Positions 13,171 through 16,195 of a stretch of 16,195 bases of DNA are shown piece by piece. The DNA lies in NCBI GenBank assembly GCA_964415045.1, contig CAYPZL010000131.1, forward strand, positions 1-16,195. The letters run 5' to 3'. The translations under genes and the position numbers were made by a program. Positions within the stretch are counted from its first letter, which is position 1. Every line of letters starts with the position of its first letter. Below the pieces are notes generated by a model. It was not told the DNA's origin, did not search any database, and saw nothing but the letters and a program-made list of their open reading frames with translations. This DNA is from CAYPZL01 sp964415045 (GTDB lineage Bacteria; Planctomycetota; Phycisphaerae; Sedimentisphaerales; Anaerobacaceae).

Positions 13171-15843
13171 GTGCGCAGCAAGGTGCGAGCGAGAAGCTGC
13201 TTTAGTGAGCAGGACATGCGACGCCTCGCAGAGAGCCTAAGCGAGTACGCGCTCACGCTGCCGCAGCGCGAGAAACAGGTTGTCTGCGAGATGCTGCTTC
13301 GGGCCATGGAGCCCCTGGATCGCTTTCTCTATTTCAAAACATCGGACCTTTTGAGCCCCGATGAAGAAGCGGTCCTCCATTCGCTGGAGAAGCGATCAGG
13401 AAAAGGGCAACCTCCTGCGACAACCGATCTGTCGCTGATAGTCAAGCCAACGCGACAGTGTACGCTGCGATGCACATACTGCCATGACTGGCGCGGCAAA
13501 CGCGAGGAGGTGATGAGTTTTCCGGTGATGGCGCACATGATTGCTCACGCACTGCCTGAGCACAATCGCGTGCGTTTCATCTGGCACGGGGGCGAGCCCA
13601 CGCTGCTGCCTATCTCCTTTTATGAGAAGGCCCTTCTGGTGCAGGCGCGTCTGCGACGCCCTGGACAGGAGGTGGGAAACTCTTTCCAGACCAACGCGAC
13701 AAAACTGACGCCGGCGTGGGCCCGTTTCTTCCGGGCAAATAACATCCAGGTGGGGATAAGTATTGACGGACCCGCACATCTCCACAACAGCCACCGCAGT
13801 TACCCTTGCGGTAAAGGCAGTTATGACGATGTGATTCAGGGATTGAACCTCTTGAAGGAGCACGAAGTCGAATTTTCGGGCTTGGTTGTCGTGGATGAGG
13901 GGACGCTCGATTTCGGAGCCGAGAGTCTGCTCGATTTCCTGGTGGGACAAGGCATCCGCAGTTTCGGGCTTCTTCCCGCCAAGCCGCGAAATGAACCGGA
14001 AGCCAAACGTGGAAGCGCAACTCCGCACTACGTTGAGCCTGCAAGGGTCAATGCGTTCTTGATGGACCTCTACGATGCGTGGCTCCGTCGCGGCGACCGA
14101 AGCGTGAAAATCCGAGAGCTGGAGGTATTGAAGGCGCAGATTAAAGGTGTATCAGGGCGGTCCTGCACACTGAGCGGGGAATGCTGGGGCCGCTATTATA
14201 CCATCGAGCCGGACGGCAGCGTAGCGGCATGCGATGTTTTCTCAGGTGACCCCCGGTACACGCTGGGCAACATCATGACAGACAGTTTCATGGAGATAGC
14301 CAACGGCAAGGAACTGCTTCAGTTGAAGAAGGAGCACCGAGACGCCATGCAAGCGATGAGCGGGTGTCCCGAGTTCCACGTATGCAAAGGTTGGTGCCCT
14401 CACGAGCGATATGTTTCGATCCGGCACAACAAAGAGCACCGCGACGATTGCTGCGGGCTGCGGGACCTGATCGCTCATATCCGCAATCGGATGGCCGAGG
14501 AGCCCAGGATGTCTTCCCAGCAAACGCTCCTCGGCGGGGAGGGATCGCGAAAATCGGAGATAGAAGCATCTCGCCGGGTCTTGCTCGGACCAAAGATAGA
14601 TTTGCACGTCGGCGTGCACGACGCATTTGCCAAGCTGCTCGGCCCGGACTTCCAATACAGCAAAAGAGACTGTGTGCACTCCTTCGTAATGACCGATGAG
14701 CGGCAGAAGTCGCCGTTCGGTTCGTTCCATTGGGGTGAGTTTGCCGACTTTGGGCCCGGCCAGGCACTGGTCCACACGGCACGGTGGCCGGTTTTGAATC
14801 GGACGGCGTGGGTGACGGACACGGATGATTTCGTCTATCCGGTTGTGTGCGGGCGCCACTTTCTCAGTCCCCACTTTAGAAGCGCATTCCGTGGGGAATG
14901 GTCAGCGGCATTGCGGCAGAACATCCTCAAGAGAGCTACGAACATGCTGACGGCATACGCCCATCCGAGCTGCAAAGCGATTTTCTATCGTAGCGAGTTC
15001 ACGGTCCGCGATGCCCGCCTGTGGTTGGGGAAGCTCGGCCTGGAAGAGCTTGGAGAAACGTATCTGTCGAAAATCCAGGTCCTTTATCCCGCGCAAGAGA
15101 GTTGTCCGGAAGATGCGATGGAAGCCAAGTGGGCCGGGCGCGAACCGCTCACGGTTGTGTTCTGCGGTAGAGATTATGAGAGCAAAAATGGAAGGATGGC
15201 CCTGGAGATATTCAATCGGCTGTCACGTGAGTTCACAGCGCACCGATTCGTGTATATAGGGAACGTCCCGCAGGAGGAACTGCGACGGCGCGGTGAATTA
15301 CCGACCTCTGTAGTGTATCACCAGTCACTGCCACATAAGGAGACCCTTTCGGTTCTGAAGGCCGCGCATATTCTCTTTCATCCTTCAAAATTCGAAGGAC
15401 TGGGCATCATTTTTTTGGAGGCGGCGGCTTCTGGAATGGCGGTGATCACAGCGACCGGCGGCGCCATGCGGCACGTCGAGGAATTGTTTGGCACAGGTGG
15501 AGCCATGCTGGTCGACCGGGACAGCGTGGCGCAGTCCGAGGAGCCGTCGGCGTTCGAGGCTCACCTGCGGCGCCTCCTGAAGAATCCCGGTGTGGCGAAA
15601 ACCATGGCCTCCCACAACTTCAACCTGGCGACTGTTGGAAAACTCTCGCCCGAGCGAAGCCGGAGAGTCCTGCTGAAGGTGTACGAAGATGCGTTGGAAA
15701 AACCAGCGAAGACCCCGCTGACCCTCGAGCAAATTCCGTACAGGGACGGGGCACTCTTACGATTCAGCAGCCTTCAGTTGGGGCAGGAGGGGCGAGACTA
15801 CCGCCGAGAGGCTAATATTACCCAGGGGCGATTCCTTCTCTGA
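13171..15843 (+). CDS. Radical SAM/SPASM peptide maturase fused to a GT-B (GT4-like) glycosyltransferase, 890 aa
   Basis: Residues 1-88 are a helical N-terminal region that could bind the leader. The radical SAM core has CTLRCTYC (Cys97, 101, 104 for the catalytic 4Fe-4S cluster), the maturase-type WHGGEPTLL (138-146), FQTNATKL and GISIDGPAHLH. A SPASM region follows, with C338-x10-G-x4-C354, then C399-x5-C405-x3-C409 and C427/C428; the first Cys of the usual C-x2-C is Met396. After a linker (about 440-470) comes a glycosyltransferase-like half: an N-terminal Rossmann-type lobe (TDTDDFVYP, LKRATNMLTAYAHPSCKAIFY) and a nucleotide-sugar lobe (LTVVFCGRDYESKNG; HPSKFEGLGIIFLEAAASG, with the E-x7-E pair Glu742/Glu750). 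SPASM maturases install C-C, C-S or C-O crosslinks in RiPPs; GT4-like enzymes use nucleotide sugars. A GTG at 13171 is used, with a weak ribosome site; ATG 13216 is the alternative. Lying 43 nt after the precursor gene, it probably modifies that peptide. Confidence 0.88.
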   Translation: MRSKVRARSCFSEQDMRRLAESLSEYALTLPQREKQVVCEMLLRAMEPLDRFLYFKTSDLLSPDEEAVLHSLEKRSGKGQPPATTDLSLIVKPTRQCTLRCTYCHDWRGKREEVMSFPVMAHMIAHALPEHNRVRFIWHGGEPTLLPISFYEKALLVQARLRRPGQEVGNSFQTNATKLTPAWARFFRANNIQVGISIDGPAHLHNSHRSYPCGKGSYDDVIQGLNLLKEHEVEFSGLVVVDEGTLDFGAESLLDFLVGQGIRSFGLLPAKPRNEPEAKRGSATPHYVEPARVNAFLMDLYDAWLRRGDRSVKIRELEVLKAQIKGVSGRSCTLSGECWGRYYTIEPDGSVAACDVFSGDPRYTLGNIMTDSFMEIANGKELLQLKKEHRDAMQAMSGCPEFHVCKGWCPHERYVSIRHNKEHRDDCCGLRDLIAHIRNRMAEEPRMSSQQTLLGGEGSRKSEIEASRRVLLGPKIDLHVGVHDAFAKLLGPDFQYSKRDCVHSFVMTDERQKSPFGSFHWGEFADFGPGQALVHTARWPVLNRTAWVTDTDDFVYPVVCGRHFLSPHFRSAFRGEWSAALRQNILKRATNMLTAYAHPSCKAIFYRSEFTVRDARLWLGKLGLEELGETYLSKIQVLYPAQESCPEDAMEAKWAGREPLTVVFCGRDYESKNGRMALEIFNRLSREFTAHRFVYIGNVPQEELRRRGELPTSVVYHQSLPHKETLSVLKAAHILFHPSKFEGLGIIFLEAAASGMAVITATGGAMRHVEELFGTGGAMLVDRDSVAQSEEPSAFEAHLRRLLKNPGVAKTMASHNFNLATVGKLSPERSRRVLLKVYEDALEKPAKTPLTLEQIPYRDGALLRFSSLQLGQEGRDYRREANITQGRFLL

Positions 15844-15969
15844 GAGCCGACTTGTCGAAAACTCCGTCCTTGTTGGTTCTTCTGCAGAGGGCCGCCTGTA
15901 TTTCGGTCAGAGAGCTTGCGGAGCGCCGTTCACCGTCTTGCCTCGGTGTTTCTCGTCAGACATCGACCG

Positions 15970-15981
15970 GAACACGTGTTC
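15970..15981. repeat. 12-bp perfect palindrome downstream of the RiPP operon
   Basis: GAACACGTGTTC is a perfect inverted repeat in the gap between the radical SAM gene and the LamG remnant. It has no T-run and so is not an intrinsic terminator. It resembles a dimeric regulator site, but no promoter or gene start is next to it. The remaining bases 15844-16039 show no other structure. Confidence 0.35.
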
Positions 15982-16039
15982 ATTGTAGAAAACGCCTGTC
16001 GGTGGATGGGCCACGGACTATCACTGATCGGGCGAACCG

Positions 16040-16150
16040 TTAGAACGGCTTGGGTCTGGGCTCGGTTTCGCCGCTGAGCCACAGGATTTCACCGTCGGTT
16101 AGCGTCCGATCGTAGATGCGCACGTCGTCAATGAGGCCATCCCATCCTAT
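16040..16150 (-). pseudogene. C-terminal remnant of a LamG/concanavalin-like domain protein
   Basis: On the minus strand the frame ending at TAA 16042-16040 reads IGWDGLIDDVRIYDRTLTDG, then E-I-L-W-L-S-G-E-T. The G-x-I-D-D-V-R-I-Y-D-R-x-L-T-x-x-E-I signature is the last strand pair of LamG/ConA-like domains, which are abundant in exported planctomycete proteins. Immediately upstream is an in-frame TGA (16153-16151), further stops follow in that frame (16180, 16195), and the sequence no longer looks like LamG. The segment therefore cannot be the end of an intact gene in this frame. A frameshift in a gene that continues beyond the window is possible; a remnant cut by rearrangement is likelier. 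Confidence 0.55.
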
Positions 16151-16195
16151 TCATGAAAGGCTGCCGGTTGTCAAGGACTATTCTCCATCGGTTCA

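Noticed and set aside
15852..16043. 63-codon open frame after the radical SAM gene (TTG start)
   Set aside because: No ribosome site, no recognisable domain, composition like noncoding DNA; it runs into the LamG remnant on the other strand.

Overview
The window looks like chromosomal DNA of a Planctomycetota bacterium, probably of the Phycisphaerae/Sedimentisphaerales type. The grounds are: GC-rich coding DNA; Gram-negative lipid A chemistry (a Kdo transferase); remnants of the planctomycete-type ECF sigma factor / RDD pair; secreted proteins with lamin-tail, dockerin and LamG-like ends; and an SSS symporter next to an FG-GAP-like fragment. The lineage is inferred from gene content, not from a marker gene.

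Left part (1-6060). The tail of a secreted lamin-tail-type protein ends at 62. A three-gene plus-strand operon follows: a conserved 162-aa protein, a LolA-like lipoprotein and a stand-alone homocysteine S-methyltransferase domain (353-2678). Convergent to it lie waaA/kdtA (with a good sigma-70 promoter) and a secreted protein with two DTGA aspartyl-protease motifs and a C-terminal dockerin pair (4212-5741, minus). tRNA-Arg(CCG) at 5981-6053 has its own promoter.

Middle part (6160-9690). This minus-strand stretch mixes intact and broken genes. An FG-GAP-like fragment overlaps a complete sodium/solute symporter. Beyond the symporter are the C-terminal half of an ECF sigma factor without region 2, and the C-terminal end of an RDD protein joined by a GTGA stop/start overlap. 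I read these two as debris of a sigma/kinase-RDD module. About 790 nt with no credible gene separates this from the next block.

Right part (9694-16195). A 931-aa membrane Ser/Thr kinase with a TolB/WD40-like beta-propeller sensor comes first. It is followed by the most interesting locus, a probable RiPP biosynthetic operon (12590-15843) with its own promoter and a palindrome just upstream. The operon holds a 31-codon ORF with a strong Shine-Dalgarno, a 119-aa precursor-like peptide, and an 890-aa fusion of a radical SAM/SPASM enzyme with a GT-B (GT4-like) glycosyltransferase. The peptide's C-terminus carries three W-x-R motifs, two of them in a tandem (P/D)-IWPR-(A/S)-YG octapeptide. I infer that the fusion enzyme crosslinks the peptide, possibly forming Trp-Arg cyclophanes, and may glycosylate it. 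I know of no described family with this architecture. The window ends in the broken C-terminus of a LamG-like protein on the minus strand.
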